Notes: generated by a model not told the origin, from the letters alone. A DNA stretch of 64,000 nucleotides from Jiella pelagia (GCF_026898155.1 NZ_CP114029.1:4568001-4632000), one strand, 5' to 3'. Shown: positions 44,821-55,363, counted from the stretch's first letter. Program-made: numbers and translations.

Positions 44821-44954
44821 CCTGGCGAGCCAAAGGGTGAGGACGTTGAAACACTGGGCCGGGCGGGCCCGTGATCCCATGCGAGGCAGACGACCTCGTC
44901 GGTTTGCCAGAGTGAGGATGTTCACCTGACGGCCGCCCTCTCGTGAAGGAATCT

Positions 44955-45902
44955 CTAGCCCGCCTCCATCGCCTCCGCCGGGTACAGCCGGCCCAATATT
45001 GGCAGGTGCTTCGCGCCCCGTTCCACCAGGAACTGCTTGAACGCTCTCTCGGCAGGTGCAGCGATTCGCTCCTTGCGGCAGACGGCATACCATTTGCGCC
45101 GGATCGGCATGTCGGCGACGTCCAGCACCACGAGCCGCGCCATTTCCACCTCGAAGGCGATCGTGTGGGCCGAGATGAAGGCGATGCCGAGCCCGGCCAT
45201 CACCGCCTGCTTGATCGTCTCATTGGAGCCCATCTCGACGCTTGCGGTGGCGAGCCGGTCGAGATTCTGGCCGAAGAAGCCTTCCAGTGCCGCACGGGTA
45301 CCGGAGCCCTGCTCGCGGATGATGATCGTTTCTTCGAGAAGCCGCTCGCGCGCGATCCCCCGTTCGCCGACGAGCGCATGGGCCGGATCGGCGATGATCA
45401 CCAGCGGATGGTCGCCAAAGAAGATGGACTCGACCGGGAACTCCGTCGGTGGGCGCCCCATCAGCGCGACGTCGAGCTTGTAGTCCTTGAGTTCGGCGAT
45501 GATGTCGTGGCGATTGCCGACCCGGAGCTTGACTTCGATCTGGGGAAAGGCCTCGAGGAAGGAGGCGATCAGGCGGGGTGCAAAATATTTCGCCGTCGAG
45601 ACGACGCCGAGATTGATCGTGCCCGACCTCACGCCCTTGACCGAATCGATCTCGTCGGAAAGCGCCCGCAAGCTCGTCTCGATGGCATTGGCCGCCGCAA
45701 GTACGGCGGTGCCGGCCACGGTCAGCCGCATGCCGTCGCTGGTGCGGTCGAACAGGGCGAGGCCGACATCCTCTTCCATCTGTTTGACCTGCAGGGTCAC
45801 CGCCGGCGCCGTCAGCCCTAATTGCCTGGCGGCCGCGGCAATGGTTCCATGCCGGCTGATCGCTTGGACCGATCGCAACTGGCGCAATGTGAGGTTCCGC
45901 AT
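44955..45902 (-). CDS. cbbR: LysR-type regulator of the Calvin-cycle operon
   Basis: 315-residue LysR protein: winged helix in residues 1-62 (LTLRQLRSVQAISRHGTIAAAARQLGLTAPAV) and a periplasmic-binding-like effector domain with CbbR features (NLGVVSTAKYFAPRLIASF, LMGRPP, REQGSGTRAALE). CbbR proteins activate cbb genes in response to metabolites such as RuBP. It is divergent from cbbF with about 130 bp between them that contain an inverted repeat. Confidence 0.93.
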   Translation of the reverse strand: MRNLTLRQLRSVQAISRHGTIAAAARQLGLTAPAVTLQVKQMEEDVGLALFDRTSDGMRLTVAGTAVLAAANAIETSLRALSDEIDSVKGVRSGTINLGVVSTAKYFAPRLIASFLEAFPQIEVKLRVGNRHDIIAELKDYKLDVALMGRPPTEFPVESIFFGDHPLVIIADPAHALVGERGIARERLLEETIIIREQGSGTRAALEGFFGQNLDRLATASVEMGSNETIKQAVMAGLGIAFISAHTIAFEVEMARLVVLDVADMPIRRKWYAVCRKERIAAPAERAFKQFLVERGAKHLPILGRLYPAEAMEAG

Positions 45903-45921
45903 GTCACCGTAGTTATTTTGA

Positions 45922-45938
45922 TTTACGGCTTGCGTAAA
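45922..45938. promoter_or_regulatory. Candidate CbbR operator
   Basis: Perfect inverted repeat TTTACG-GCTTG-CGTAAA in the AT-rich region between cbbR and cbbF. It contains the T-N11-A pattern expected of LysR proteins and lies where CbbR usually binds. The adjacent AATAAATTTTAC stretch could hold the promoter. Confidence 0.55.
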
Positions 45939-46030
45939 GATAATAAATTTTACTTATCCAACGGGGACGCCCAAGCTGCCTTTCAACGAGCCAGCGGGGC
46001 GCAGAATTCCGCAGCTCAATGGAGGATAGC

Positions 46031-47069
46031 ATGGCATCGTCACTCGACGCCCATCTTGGATCAGAATGCAGCAGCGACCCGCTGAAGCGCGAGGTCGCGG
46101 AGACGATCCGCAATCTCGCCGGTGCGGCGGTCAAGCTTCGCAACAAGATCATCGCCGGCGGCGAAGGCCTCGGCCAGGCCCGTGGGGGCACGAATGCCGG
46201 TGGCGACGTGCAGAAGGAGCCTCGACGTCGTCGCCGACAAGATCTTCATGGAAGCCGCCGGGGCATCCCCGCTCGCCTTCTTCGGCTCCGAGGAGCAGGA
46301 CGATGCGGTGGCGCTGAAGCCGGACGCACGACTGGCCATGGCGATCGATCCGCTGGACGGTTCCTCCAACATCGAGACCAACGTGTCGATCGGCACGATC
46401 TTCTCGATCCTGCCGGTCGATGAGGAGCATCGCAACGATCCGTCGACGGTTTTCAGGCAGAAGGGCTCCCGGCAGCTCGGCGCCGGCTTCTTCATCTACG
46501 GGCCGCAGCTGCTCCTCGTCATGTCGATGGGCAACGGCACCCACGTCTTCATCTTCTCGCCGAGCTTCGGCGGCTTCGTCGAGTTGGCGACGTCGATCTC
46601 GATCGCCGACAAGGCGGGCGAATTCGCCATCAACGCTTCGAACTACCGCCACTGGGACCAGCCGATCCGCAGCTACATCGACGATCTGCTCGCAGGCAGC
46701 GAGGGCCCGCGCGAGCGGGACTTCAACATGCGCTGGATCGCTTCGATGGTCGCAGACGCCTATCGAATCCTCTTGCGTGGCGGCATCTTCCTTTATCCGG
46801 GCGACGGCCGGAAGGGCTATGCGAAAGGCCGGCTTCGGCTGGTCTACGAGGCCAATCCCGTCGCCTTCTGCGTCGAGAATGCCGGCGGCAGGGCCACAGA
46901 CGGGACCACGCCGATCCTCGACATCGTGCCCGAAGGGCTGCACGACCGCACGCCGTTGGTGTTCGGTTCCAGGCGCGAGGTGGAGCGGGTCGCCCGCTAC
47001 ATCGCCGACCCTGCGGCTCTGGCCGAGCGCTCGCCGCTGTTCGGCAAGCGCAGCCTGTTCAGGGCGTGA
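46031..47069 (+). CDS. cbbF: Fructose-1,6-bisphosphatase (class I), apparent frameshift
   Basis: Calvin-cycle FBPase, 345 residues after repair. ATG at 46031 follows GGAGG. Class I signature MAIDPLDGSSNIETNVSIGTIFSI contains the metal-binding Asp/Glu; other family parts are FFIYGPQLLLVMSMGNGTHVF and NPVAFCVENAGGRATDG. The frame breaks at GAGCCTC (46217-46223); GAGCTC gives GGDVQKELDVVADKIFMEA. First gene of the cbb operon, under the putative CbbR site. Confidence 0.92.
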
Positions 47070-47105
47070 GATTGTCGGGCGGCCCGATGCATCGGCATCG
47101 GCGAT

Positions 47106-47125
47106 CGCCGGTTTGAGTACCGGCG
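47106..47125 (+). other. Intercistronic hairpin between cbbF and cbbP
   Basis: Stem CGCCGGT/ACCGGCG with a 6-base loop (TTGAGT), not followed by a T run, in the 92-bp gap. It may be an mRNA-stabilising or attenuating structure rather than a terminator. Confidence 0.4.
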
Positions 47126-47161
47126 CGTTGGGAGGCGCGCCGGGTTTCGGGAGGAAACGAG

Positions 47162-48034
47162 ATGTCCGCGAAGCATCCGATCATCGCCATCACCGGCTCG
47201 TCCGGCGCTGGCACCACCTCGGTGAAGAAGATCTTCGACCAGATCTTCCGCCGCGAGGACGTCCGCGCCGCCTTCATCGAGGGCGACGCCTTCCACCGCT
47301 ACGACCGCCAGGCGATGAAAGCGAAGATGCTGGAAGAGGAATCCCGGGGGAATCGGGACTTCTCGCATTTCAGCCCGGAGGCCAACATCCTGGAAAAGCT
47401 GCAGGAGGTGTTTTCCGATTTCGGCCGCAAGGGCAGGGGCGAGACCCGGCACTACATCCACGACCAGGACGAGGCGCAGCTTTACGGCGGCGAGCCCGGG
47501 ACCTTTTCGGACTGGGCGCCGCTGGAGCCGAGCGACCTGCTCTTCTATGAGGGACTGCATGGCTGCGTGAAAACGGAGACGGTCGATCTCGCGCCGCTCG
47601 TTGACCTGAAGATCGGCGTCGTGCCGGTGATCAATCTCGAATGGATCCAGAAGATTCACAGGGACAAGTCGACGCGCGGCTATTCCACCGAAGCGGTCAT
47701 GGATACGATCTTGCGGCGCATGCCGGACTACGTGAAATACATCTGCCCGCAATTTGGCCGCACCGACATCAACTTCCAGCGGGTGCCGATCGTCGACACC
47801 TCGGACCCGTTCATCGCCCGCTGGATCCCGACGCCGGACGAATCCATGATCGTCATCCGCTTTGCCAAGCCGCGCGGCATCGATTTTCCCTATCTTCTGT
47901 CTATGATCCACGGGAGCTTCATGTCTCGCGCCAACTCCATCGTTGCGCCGGGCAACAAGCTCGACATCGCAATGCAGCTCATCCTGACGCCGTTGATTCT
48001 CCAGCTGATGGAAAAGAAACGTCGCGCGTCCTGA
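47162..48034 (+). CDS. cbbP: Phosphoribulokinase
   Basis: Makes ribulose-1,5-bisphosphate from ribulose 5-phosphate and ATP; 290 residues, the class I bacterial size. Walker A variant ITGSSGAGTTSVKKIF (about 10-25), then FIEGDAFHRYDR, HFSPEANILEKL, LLFYEGLHGC and VPVINLEWIQKIHRDKSTRG. Clear GGGAGGA ribosome site before the ATG. Confidence 0.97.
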   Translation: MSAKHPIIAITGSSGAGTTSVKKIFDQIFRREDVRAAFIEGDAFHRYDRQAMKAKMLEEESRGNRDFSHFSPEANILEKLQEVFSDFGRKGRGETRHYIHDQDEAQLYGGEPGTFSDWAPLEPSDLLFYEGLHGCVKTETVDLAPLVDLKIGVVPVINLEWIQKIHRDKSTRGYSTEAVMDTILRRMPDYVKYICPQFGRTDINFQRVPIVDTSDPFIARWIPTPDESMIVIRFAKPRGIDFPYLLSMIHGSFMSRANSIVAPGNKLDIAMQLILTPLILQLMEKKRRAS

Positions 48035-48065
48035 GGCTCGAAAAGAGATTCCAAGGGAAGACATC

Positions 48066-50076
48066 ATGTCCCAAGCCGCTGAAAACACGCCGCAAGAGAT
48101 GGCGGGCGTTTCCACCCGCGACATGGCGAACGCCATTCGCGCGCTGTCGATGGACGCCGTGCAGAAGGCCAACTCCGGGCACCCCGGCATGCCGATGGGC
48201 ATGGCCGACGTCGCGGCCGTCCTGTTCTCCAAGTTCCTGCGCGTCGATCCGAGCCAGCCGGATTGGCCGAATCGTGATCGTTTCGTCCTGTCGAACGGCC
48301 ACGGCTCGATGCTGCTCTACTCCGTCATGCATCTCCTCGGGTTCCCGGAGATGACCATCGAGGAGATCGAGAATTTCCGCCAGCTCGGCAGCCGCACCGC
48401 CGGCCATCCGGAATATGGCCACGCCGCCGGCATCGAGGCGACCACCGGCCCGCTCGGCCAGGGCATCACCATGTCGGTCGGCATGGCGCTCGCCGAGCGC
48501 ATGCTCGCCGCCCGCTTCGGCGAGGATCTCGTTGATCACTACACCTATGCCTTCTGCGGCGACGGCTGCCTGATGGAGGGCATCTCCCACGAGGCGATCG
48601 ACCTTGCCGGCCACCTGAAGCTCAACAAGCTGATCTATTTCTTCGACGACAACCACATCTCGATCGACGGCGACACCAAGCTCGCCACCTCGATCGATCA
48701 GTGCGAGCGCTTCGAGGCCCATGGCTGGAACACGTTTACCGTCGACGGCCACGATCCCGAGGCGATCGAGAAGGTGATCGAACAGGCTCGCGCCAGCGAC
48801 AAGCCGGCCTTCATCGCCTGCCGCACCATCATCGGCTACGGCGCGCCGAACCTGCAGGGCACCGACAAGGTGCACGGCAACGCGCTGGGCGCTGACGAGG
48901 TCGCCGCGACGCGCAAGAACATCGGCTGGACCTCGGAACCCTTCGTCCTTCCCGAGCCGATCACCAACGCCTGGCACAAGGCCGCGGAGAAGGGCCGGCA
49001 GGCTCGCGAGGCCTGGGAGAAGACCCGCGACGCCGCGCCGAACCGGGCCGAATTCGAGGCCCAGTATGCAACGAGGTTGCCGGAGAACCTTGCCGAGCTG
49101 ATGGCTAAAGCCAGAGCCGATATCGTTACCGACAAGCCCAATGTCGCCACCCGCAAGGCGTCGGAGATGGCGCTCGAGGTGATCAACGGGGCGAGTGAAC
49201 TCACCATCGGCGGCTCAGCGGATCTGACGCCTTCGAACAACACCAAGACCAAGGGCCTGAAGGACATCACGCCCGGCGACTATTCCGGCCGCTACGTCCG
49301 CTACGGCGTGCGCGAGCACGGCATGGCCGCGGCGATGAACGGCATCGCGCTGCATGGCGGCTTCGTGCCCTATGGCGGCACCTTCATGTGCTTCACCGAC
49401 TATGCGCGTGGCGCGATCCGCCTGTCGGCGCTGATGGGCATCCGGGTCGTCTACGTCATGACCCATGACAGTATCGGCCTCGGCGAGGACGGCCCGACCC
49501 ACCAGCCGATCGAGCATCTGGCGATCCACCGCGCGACGCCCAATCTCCTGCTCTTCCGTCCGGCCGACGCGGTCGAGACGAACGAGGCCTGGGAGATCGC
49601 CATGGGCGAGACCAAGCGGCCGTCGGTGATGGCGCTGTCACGCCAGGGCGTGCCGACGGTGCGCTCCGGCTCGGTCTCAGAGAACAAGACCCGCAAGGGC
49701 GCCTATGTCCTCAAGGACACCGATGGCCCGCGGGACTTCACGATCCTATCCACCGGCACGGAGGTCTCGCGTGCCCTCGAAGCCGCCGGAAAGCTCGAGG
49801 AAAAAGGGCTGAAGGTCGCCGTCGTCTCGATGCCCTGCTGGGAGCCTCTTCGAGGAACAGGACGCGTCCTATCGCAAGTCGGTACTCGGCAACGCGCCGC
49901 GCATCGCCATCGAGGCGGCTGCCCGGCTCGGCTGGGACCGCTGGATCGGCGAGGACGGGCATTTCATCGGCATGAACGGCTTCGGCGCCTCGGCCCCGGC
50001 GCCGCAGGTCTACAAGGAATTCGGCATCACGGCCGATGCGGTGGTCGGAGCCGCCCTCGATATGCTGAAGCAGTAG
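48066..50076 (+). CDS. cbbT: Transketolase, apparent frameshift
   Basis: ThDP-dependent enzyme of the regeneration phase, 669 residues after repair. ThDP site: GDGCLMEGISHEAIDLAGHLKLNKLIYFFDDN; other marks are NSGHPGMPMG near the start and THDSIGLGEDGPTHQPIEHL. The frame breaks near codon 594 at GAGCCTC (49842-49848); GAGCTC gives MPCWELFEEQDASYRKSVLG and the normal C-terminus ending ALDMLKQ. The coding length is then exactly 670 codons with the stop. Confidence 0.93.
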
Positions 50077-50094
50077 ACGCGATCACGACGCGAG

Positions 50095-50117
50095 GGGCCG
50101 GCTGACAGGGCCGGCCC
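50095..50117 (+). other. Intercistronic hairpin between cbbT and cbbA
   Basis: Perfect 8-bp GC stem GGGCCGGC/GCCGGCCC with a 7-base loop and no T run, 18 bp after the cbbT stop. Likely a stability element or partial terminator within the operon. Confidence 0.4.
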
Positions 50118-50211
50118 ACGACACCGAAAGACAGCATGGAGACGACATGGCGCGGGGAAACGTTTCCCCACGCACGGGAGAGACGTGTGCGAAAGAGGAG
50201 GTCGCATCACC

Positions 50212-51297
50212 ATGGCCAAGATCACGCTGAGACAGTTGCTCGATCACGCCGCCGACCAGGGTTATGGCGTGCCGGCGTTCAACATCAACAATATGGAGCA
50301 GGGGCTGGCGATCATGGAGGCGGCCGCCAAGAGCGACGCTCCGGTGATCATGCAGGCCTCTCGCGGGGCGCGGTCCTACGCCAAGGACATCATGCTGGAA
50401 AAGATGATGGATGCCCTGGTCGAGATGTTCCCGCAGATCCCCGTTTGCATCCACCAGGACCACGGCAACAACGAACAGACCTGCCTGACCGCAATCCGCC
50501 ACGGCTTCACCTCGGTGATGATGGATGGTTCGCTCGAAGCCGACATGAAGACGCCGGCCTCCTACGAATACAACGTCGCGATCACCGAGCGGGTGACCCG
50601 CATGGCCCACTGGGTCGGCGCCTCGGTGGAAGGCGAACTCGGCGTCCTCGGCTCGCTGGAGACCGGCGAGGGGGAGAAGGAGGACGGCGTCGGCTTCGAG
50701 GGCAAGCTCGACCAGGACAAGCTCCTGACCGATCCCGACCAGGCCGTCGACTTCGTCCGCCGCACCGGCGTCGATGCGCTTGCCATTGCGATGGGCACCT
50801 CCCACGGCGCCTACAAGTTCTCCCGCAAGCCCGATGGCGAGATCCTGGCGATGCATGTCATCGAGGAGATCCATTCGAAGCTGCCGAACACGCATCTGGT
50901 GATGCACGGCTCGTCCTCGGTGCCGGAGGATCTCCAGGAGATCATCAACCGCTATGGCGGCAGGATGCGGGAGACCTATGGCGTGCCGGTCGAGGAGATC
51001 GTCCGCGGCATCAAGCATGGCGTCCGCAAGGTCAACATCGACACCGACTGCCGGATGGCGATGACCGGGCAGTTTCGCAAGGTGGCGATGGAGAAGCCGG
51101 AGGAGTTCGATCCTCGCAAGTTCCTGGTGCCGGCGATGGACGCTTTGAACAAACTCTGCCTCGACCGCTACGAGCAGTTCGGCTGCGCGGGGCAGGCAGC
51201 CAAGATCAAGCCGCTGCCGCTCGACCGGATGGCAGGCCGCTATCAGTCGGGTGAACTCGATCCGCGGATCGAAATGACGGCCGTCGCGGCCGAATAG
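50212..51297 (+). CDS. cbbA: Class II fructose-bisphosphate aldolase
   Basis: Zinc-dependent aldolase acting in the Calvin cycle, 361 residues. ATG at 50212 (MAKITLRQLLDHAADQGYGV), with family parts VPAFNINNMEQGLAIMEAA, VCIHQDHGNNEQT (Zn ligand His), VEGELGVLGSLETGEG, GTSHGAYKFSR, LVMHGSSSVP and GVRKVNIDTDCRMA. Length and motifs match CbbA of autotrophic proteobacteria. Confidence 0.96.
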   Translation: MAKITLRQLLDHAADQGYGVPAFNINNMEQGLAIMEAAAKSDAPVIMQASRGARSYAKDIMLEKMMDALVEMFPQIPVCIHQDHGNNEQTCLTAIRHGFTSVMMDGSLEADMKTPASYEYNVAITERVTRMAHWVGASVEGELGVLGSLETGEGEKEDGVGFEGKLDQDKLLTDPDQAVDFVRRTGVDALAIAMGTSHGAYKFSRKPDGEILAMHVIEEIHSKLPNTHLVMHGSSSVPEDLQEIINRYGGRMRETYGVPVEEIVRGIKHGVRKVNIDTDCRMAMTGQFRKVAMEKPEEFDPRKFLVPAMDALNKLCLDRYEQFGCAGQAAKIKPLPLDRMAGRYQSGELDPRIEMTAVAAE

Positions 51298-51483
51298 GCA
51301 AAGGAAAGTCCGTCCGCGCCTGATGGGCCGGCCGGCGGAGTGATCAGTATCGCAGCGAGATTGCGACGACGCGGGGCCATGCCCTCGCGGCGACGGGAGA
51401 GACTTTGTCCGCATTCCGCGCGGGGCGGGCCGCCGGGCGAAGCCGAGTTTCACGAGCCGAATTTCACGCAAAGGAGAAGCAAC

Positions 51484-52941
51484 ATGGCCGAAGGATCGCA
51501 GACCGTCACCGGCAAGGACCGCTACAAGTCCGGCGTCATGGAATACAAGAAGATGGGCTACTGGGAGCCCGACTATGAGCCGAAGGACACCGACATCATC
51601 GCCTGTTTCCGGATTACGCCCCAGGACGGCGTCGACCCGGTCGAGGCTGCGGCGGCGGTGGCGGGCGAAAGCTCCACCGCCACCTGGACGGTCGTCTGGA
51701 CGGATCGCCTCACCGCGGCTGAAAAGTACCGCGCCAAGGCCTACCGCGTCGACAAGGTGCCGAACACCACGGACCAGTATTTCGCCTATATCGCCTACGA
51801 CCTCGACCTGTTCGAGAACGGCTCGATCGCCAACCTCACCGCTTCGATCATCGGCAACGTCTTCGGCTTCAAGCCGCTGAAGGGCCTGCGCCTCGAGGAC
51901 ATGCGGCTGCCGACGGCCTACATCAAGACCTTCCAGGGGCCCGCCACGGGCATCGTCGTCGAGCGCGAGCGCCTCGACAAGTTCGGCCGGCCGCTGCTCG
52001 GCGCGACGGTGAAGCCCAAGCTCGGCCTTTCGGGCCGCAACTACGGCCGCGTCGTCTACGAGGCGCTGAAGGGCGGGCTCGACTTCACCAAGGACGACGA
52101 GAACATCAACTCCCAGCCCTTCATGGATTGGCGCGAGCGGTTCCTCTACTGCATGGAGGCGGTGAACAAGGCGCAGGCCGCCACCGGTGAGATCAAGGGC
52201 ACCTATCTCAACGTCACCGCCGCGACCATGGAAGACATGTATGAGCGCGCGGAATATGCCGCCGAACTCGGCTCGAACATCGTCATGATCGACCTCGTCA
52301 TCGGCTGGACGGCGATGCAGTCCATGGCCAAGTGGGCCCGCCGCAAGAACATGATCCTGCATCTCCACCGGGCAGGGCACTCAACCTATACGAGGCAGAA
52401 GACCCACGGCGTGTCATTCCGCGTCATCGCCAAATGGGCGCGGCTTGCCGGCGTCGATCACATCCACGCCGGCACGGTGGTCGGCAAGCTGGAAGGCGAT
52501 CCGGCGACGACCAAGGGCTACTACGACATCTGCCGCGACGAGTTCACCGAGCAGAAGCTCGAAAACGGCATCTTCTTCGACCAGCCCTGGGCCTCGCTCA
52601 ACAAGATGATGCCGGTCGCCTCCGGCGGCATCCATGCCGGCCAGATGCATCAGCTGCTCGACCTCCTCGGCGAGGACACCGTCCTGCAGTTCGGAGGCGG
52701 CACGATCGGCCATCCGATGGGCATAGCGGCGGGTGCGACCGCCAACCGCGTGGCGCTCGAATGCATGGTCCTTGCCCGCAACGAGGGACGCGACATCGTG
52801 CGCGAGGGACCGGACATCCTCAACGAGGCGGCCAAGACCTGCTCGCCGCTGAAGGCTGCGCTGGATACCTGGAAGGACGTCACCTTCAACTACACCTCGA
52901 CCGATGCCCCGGACTACGCCGTCACCGCGACGGCCGCCTGA
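51484..52941 (+). CDS. cbbL: RuBisCO large subunit, form I red-type (IC)
   Basis: Fixes CO2 onto RuBP; 485 residues. ATG at 51484 follows AAAGGAG. Active-site parts: ATVKPKLGLSGRNYG, GGLDFTKDDENINSQPFMDW (carbamylated Lys region and Mg ligands), HLHRAGHSTYTRQKTHG (His) and loop 6 AGTVVGKLEGDP, then QFGGGTIGHPMG. The N-terminus (TGKDRYKSGVMEYKKMGYW) and the linked cbbX mark it as red-type. Confidence 0.98.
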   Translation: MAEGSQTVTGKDRYKSGVMEYKKMGYWEPDYEPKDTDIIACFRITPQDGVDPVEAAAAVAGESSTATWTVVWTDRLTAAEKYRAKAYRVDKVPNTTDQYFAYIAYDLDLFENGSIANLTASIIGNVFGFKPLKGLRLEDMRLPTAYIKTFQGPATGIVVERERLDKFGRPLLGATVKPKLGLSGRNYGRVVYEALKGGLDFTKDDENINSQPFMDWRERFLYCMEAVNKAQAATGEIKGTYLNVTAATMEDMYERAEYAAELGSNIVMIDLVIGWTAMQSMAKWARRKNMILHLHRAGHSTYTRQKTHGVSFRVIAKWARLAGVDHIHAGTVVGKLEGDPATTKGYYDICRDEFTEQKLENGIFFDQPWASLNKMMPVASGGIHAGQMHQLLDLLGEDTVLQFGGGTIGHPMGIAAGATANRVALECMVLARNEGRDIVREGPDILNEAAKTCSPLKAALDTWKDVTFNYTSTDAPDYAVTATAA

Positions 52942-52978
52942 ACCGACTTCGGTCGAAGAACCTCAAGGAGACAAGCCG

Positions 52979-53402
52979 ATGCGCGTGACCCAGGGAGCCT
53001 TTTCCTTCCTGCCCGATCTCACCGACGAGCAGATCACCAAGCAGATCCAGTACTGCCTCGACAATGGCTGGGCGGTGAACTTCGAATACACCGACGATCC
53101 CCATCCCCGAAACACCTATTGGGACATGTGGGGCCACCCGATGTTCGACATCGCGGACGCTGCCGGCGTCATGATGGAGGCTCACCAGCTGCCGCAAGGC
53201 CTATGGCGACCGCTACATCCGCCTGTCCGCCTTCGATTCCACCAAGGGCTGGGAGTCGGTGAAGCTCTCCTTCATCGTCAACCGCCCGAAGGAGGAGCCC
53301 GGCTACCGCCTCCGCCGCCAGGAAGGCAACGGCCGCAACCTGCGCTACACGACCGAAACCTATGCCGACGACAAGCCGGCGGGCGAGCGCTATCCGATCT
53401 GA
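52979..53402 (+). CDS. cbbS: RuBisCO small subunit, red-type, apparent frameshift
   Basis: 140 residues after repair, the length of red-type small subunits with their C-terminal hairpin extension. It begins MRVTQGAFSFLPDLTDEQI, with PRNTYWDMWGHPMFD in the middle. The frame breaks at GAGGCTC (53177-53183); GAGCTC gives GVMMELTSCRKAYGDRYIRL, then FDSTKGWESVKLSFIVNRP and the end PAGERYPI. Lies 37 bp after cbbL. Confidence 0.92.
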
Positions 53403-53444
53403 GGGGGCGGGTCTTCGCCGCCCATTTGAAGTCGGCGCCGAGGC

Positions 53445-53474
53445 ACCCCCTCTGTCCGGCAGGACAGAGGGGGT
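53445..53474 (+). other. Strong hairpin between cbbS and cbbX
   Basis: Perfect 13-bp stem ACCCCCTCTGTCC/GGACAGAGGGGGT with a GGCA loop, 42 bp after cbbS. No T run follows. Such structures after cbbLS usually protect the abundant RuBisCO message or lower read-through into downstream genes. Confidence 0.65.
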
Positions 53475-53583
53475 AACGCAGCCGCCACGTCGGAATGTGC
53501 CGCCAGTCGCGACACTTCCGAAAAGGGCGAGCATCATGCGCCCTCAAGCTTTTCGGATGCGCCTCTAAAGCGGAGTTCAATCA

Positions 53584-54651
53584 ATGAGCTACCTCGACCA
53601 GTTGAACAAAGGCGTCAAATCGGACGAGGCCGCCGCCAAGCCGACTCCAGGCATCGCCACGCCTGAGCACGCGGCCACCGCCCCCGAGCCCCCCGTCACC
53701 TCCGTCGACCTCAAGCGCGAATACGAAGACGCCGGCGTCCGCGACGTGCTGGAGGACCTCGACCGGGAGCTGATCGGCCTCAAGCCCGTCAAGAAGCGCA
53801 TCCGCGAAACCGCAGCGCTGCTGCTGGTCGAGCGGGCGCGGCGGCGGCTGGGCCTCGCCCATGAGACGCCGACGCTGCATATGAGCTTCACCGGCAATCC
53901 CGGCACCGGCAAGACGACGGTGGCGCTGAAGATGGCGAACCTCCTCCACCGGCTCGGCTACATCCGCAAGGGGCATCTGGTCTCGGTGACGCGCGACGAC
54001 CTCGTCGGCCAATACATCGGCCACACCGCGCCGAAGACGAAAGATATCCTGAAGAAGGCGATGGGTGGCGTCCTGTTCATCGACGAAGCCTATTACCTCT
54101 ACCGGCCAGAGAACGAGCGCGACTACGGCCAGGAGGCGATCGAGATCCTCCTGCAGGTGATGGAGAACCAGCGCGACGACCTTGTCGTGATCCTCGCCGG
54201 CTATGCCGACCGGATGGACAAGTTCTTCGAATCAAACCCCGGCTTTCGCTCGCGCATCGCCCACCACATCGATTTTCCGGACTATAGCGACGGGGAGTTG
54301 CACCAGATCGCCGTCGGCATGCTGGAGCGGCAGAACTACCATCTGACCGACGAGGCGGTATCGATCCTCGCGAGCTACATCGAACATCGCCGCGCCCAGC
54401 CGCATTTCGCCAATGCCCGCTCGATCCGCAACGCGCTCGACCGGGCGCGCCTCAGGCAGGCGAACCGGCTGTTCGAGGCCGATACGGGACCGCTCGACGC
54501 CGCCGCCTTGTCGGAGATTGCGGCTGAGGACATTGCGGCGAGCCGGGTGTTCCTGCAAAAGCCCGGCCGGAACGCCGAACATGTGCACCCCGAGACGGGT
54601 CCCCTCGATTCGGGGCCTCCCAACACGGGGGAAGAGGAGAGACACCCATGA
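53584..54651 (+). CDS. cbbX: Red-type RuBisCO activase CbbX (AAA+)
   Basis: Hexameric AAA+ protein of 355 residues that pulls on the RuBisCO large-subunit C-terminus to free inhibited sites. Walker A SFTGNPGTGKTTVALKMA (about 100-117), pore-loop region YIRKGHLVSVTRDDLVGQYIG, Walker B GGVLFIDEAYYLYRP, sensor and Arg residues in NPGFRSRIAHHIDFPDY. The N-terminal ~55 residues are less conserved. Overlaps rpe by ATGA. Confidence 0.96.
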   Translation: MSYLDQLNKGVKSDEAAAKPTPGIATPEHAATAPEPPVTSVDLKREYEDAGVRDVLEDLDRELIGLKPVKKRIRETAALLLVERARRRLGLAHETPTLHMSFTGNPGTGKTTVALKMANLLHRLGYIRKGHLVSVTRDDLVGQYIGHTAPKTKDILKKAMGGVLFIDEAYYLYRPENERDYGQEAIEILLQVMENQRDDLVVILAGYADRMDKFFESNPGFRSRIAHHIDFPDYSDGELHQIAVGMLERQNYHLTDEAVSILASYIEHRRAQPHFANARSIRNALDRARLRQANRLFEADTGPLDAAALSEIAAEDIAASRVFLQKPGRNAEHVHPETGPLDSGPPNTGEEERHP

Positions 54652-55334
54652 CACGCCCCATCGTCATCGCCCCTTCGATCCTGTCCTCGGACTTCTCGCG
54701 CCTCGGCGAAGAGGTCGCGGCGGTCGACCGGATGGGGGCGGACTGGATCCATCTCGACGTCATGGACGGGCATTTCGTGCCGAACATCACCTTCGGCCCG
54801 CCGGTGGTGAAGGCGATCCGCGCGTCATCGGCCAAGGTGTTCGACTGCCATCTGATGATCGCGCCCTGCGACCCCTACATCGAGGCCTTCGCAGAAGCCG
54901 GCTGCGACATCATCACCGTCCATGCCGAGGCGACGCGGCATCTCGACCGCTCGCTCCAGGCGATCAAGGCGACAGGCAAGAAGGCCGGCGTCGCGCTCAA
55001 TCCGTCGACGCCGGAGAGCGTCATCGAATACGTCCTCGACCGGCTCGACCTCGTCCTCCTGATGACCGTCAATCCCGGCTTCGGCGGCCAGGCGTTCATC
55101 CCGGCGGTGGTCGACAAGATCCGGCGGGTCAAGGCAATGATCGGCGACCGGCCGATCGACATCGAGGTGGATGGCGGCGTGACACCGGAAACGGCTCCGC
55201 TGGTGGTGGCGGCCGGGGCCAATGCGCTCGTTGCGGGCTCGGCGGTGTTCAAAGGCGGTACGCCGGAGCATTATGAGCGCAATATGGCTGCCATTCGCGA
55301 CGCGGCGTTGGGCGCGGCGGCAGAGCAGGCTTGA
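54648..55334 (+). CDS. rpe: Ribulose-phosphate 3-epimerase
   Basis: Interconverts xylulose 5-phosphate and ribulose 5-phosphate; 228 residues, TIM barrel. Motifs: IAPSILSSDFSRLGEEV, WIHLDVMDGHFVPNITFGP (metal ligands), DCHLMI, VHAEATRHLDRSLQAI, LMTVNPGFGGQAFIP and DIEVDGGVTPETAPLVVAAGANALVAGSAVF. Last gene of the cbb operon (cbbE position). Confidence 0.97.
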   Translation: MTRPIVIAPSILSSDFSRLGEEVAAVDRMGADWIHLDVMDGHFVPNITFGPPVVKAIRASSAKVFDCHLMIAPCDPYIEAFAEAGCDIITVHAEATRHLDRSLQAIKATGKKAGVALNPSTPESVIEYVLDRLDLVLLMTVNPGFGGQAFIPAVVDKIRRVKAMIGDRPIDIEVDGGVTPETAPLVVAAGANALVAGSAVFKGGTPEHYERNMAAIRDAALGAAAEQA

Positions 55335-55363
55335 GGCAGCAAACACTTGAGGCAGGCAAGCAA

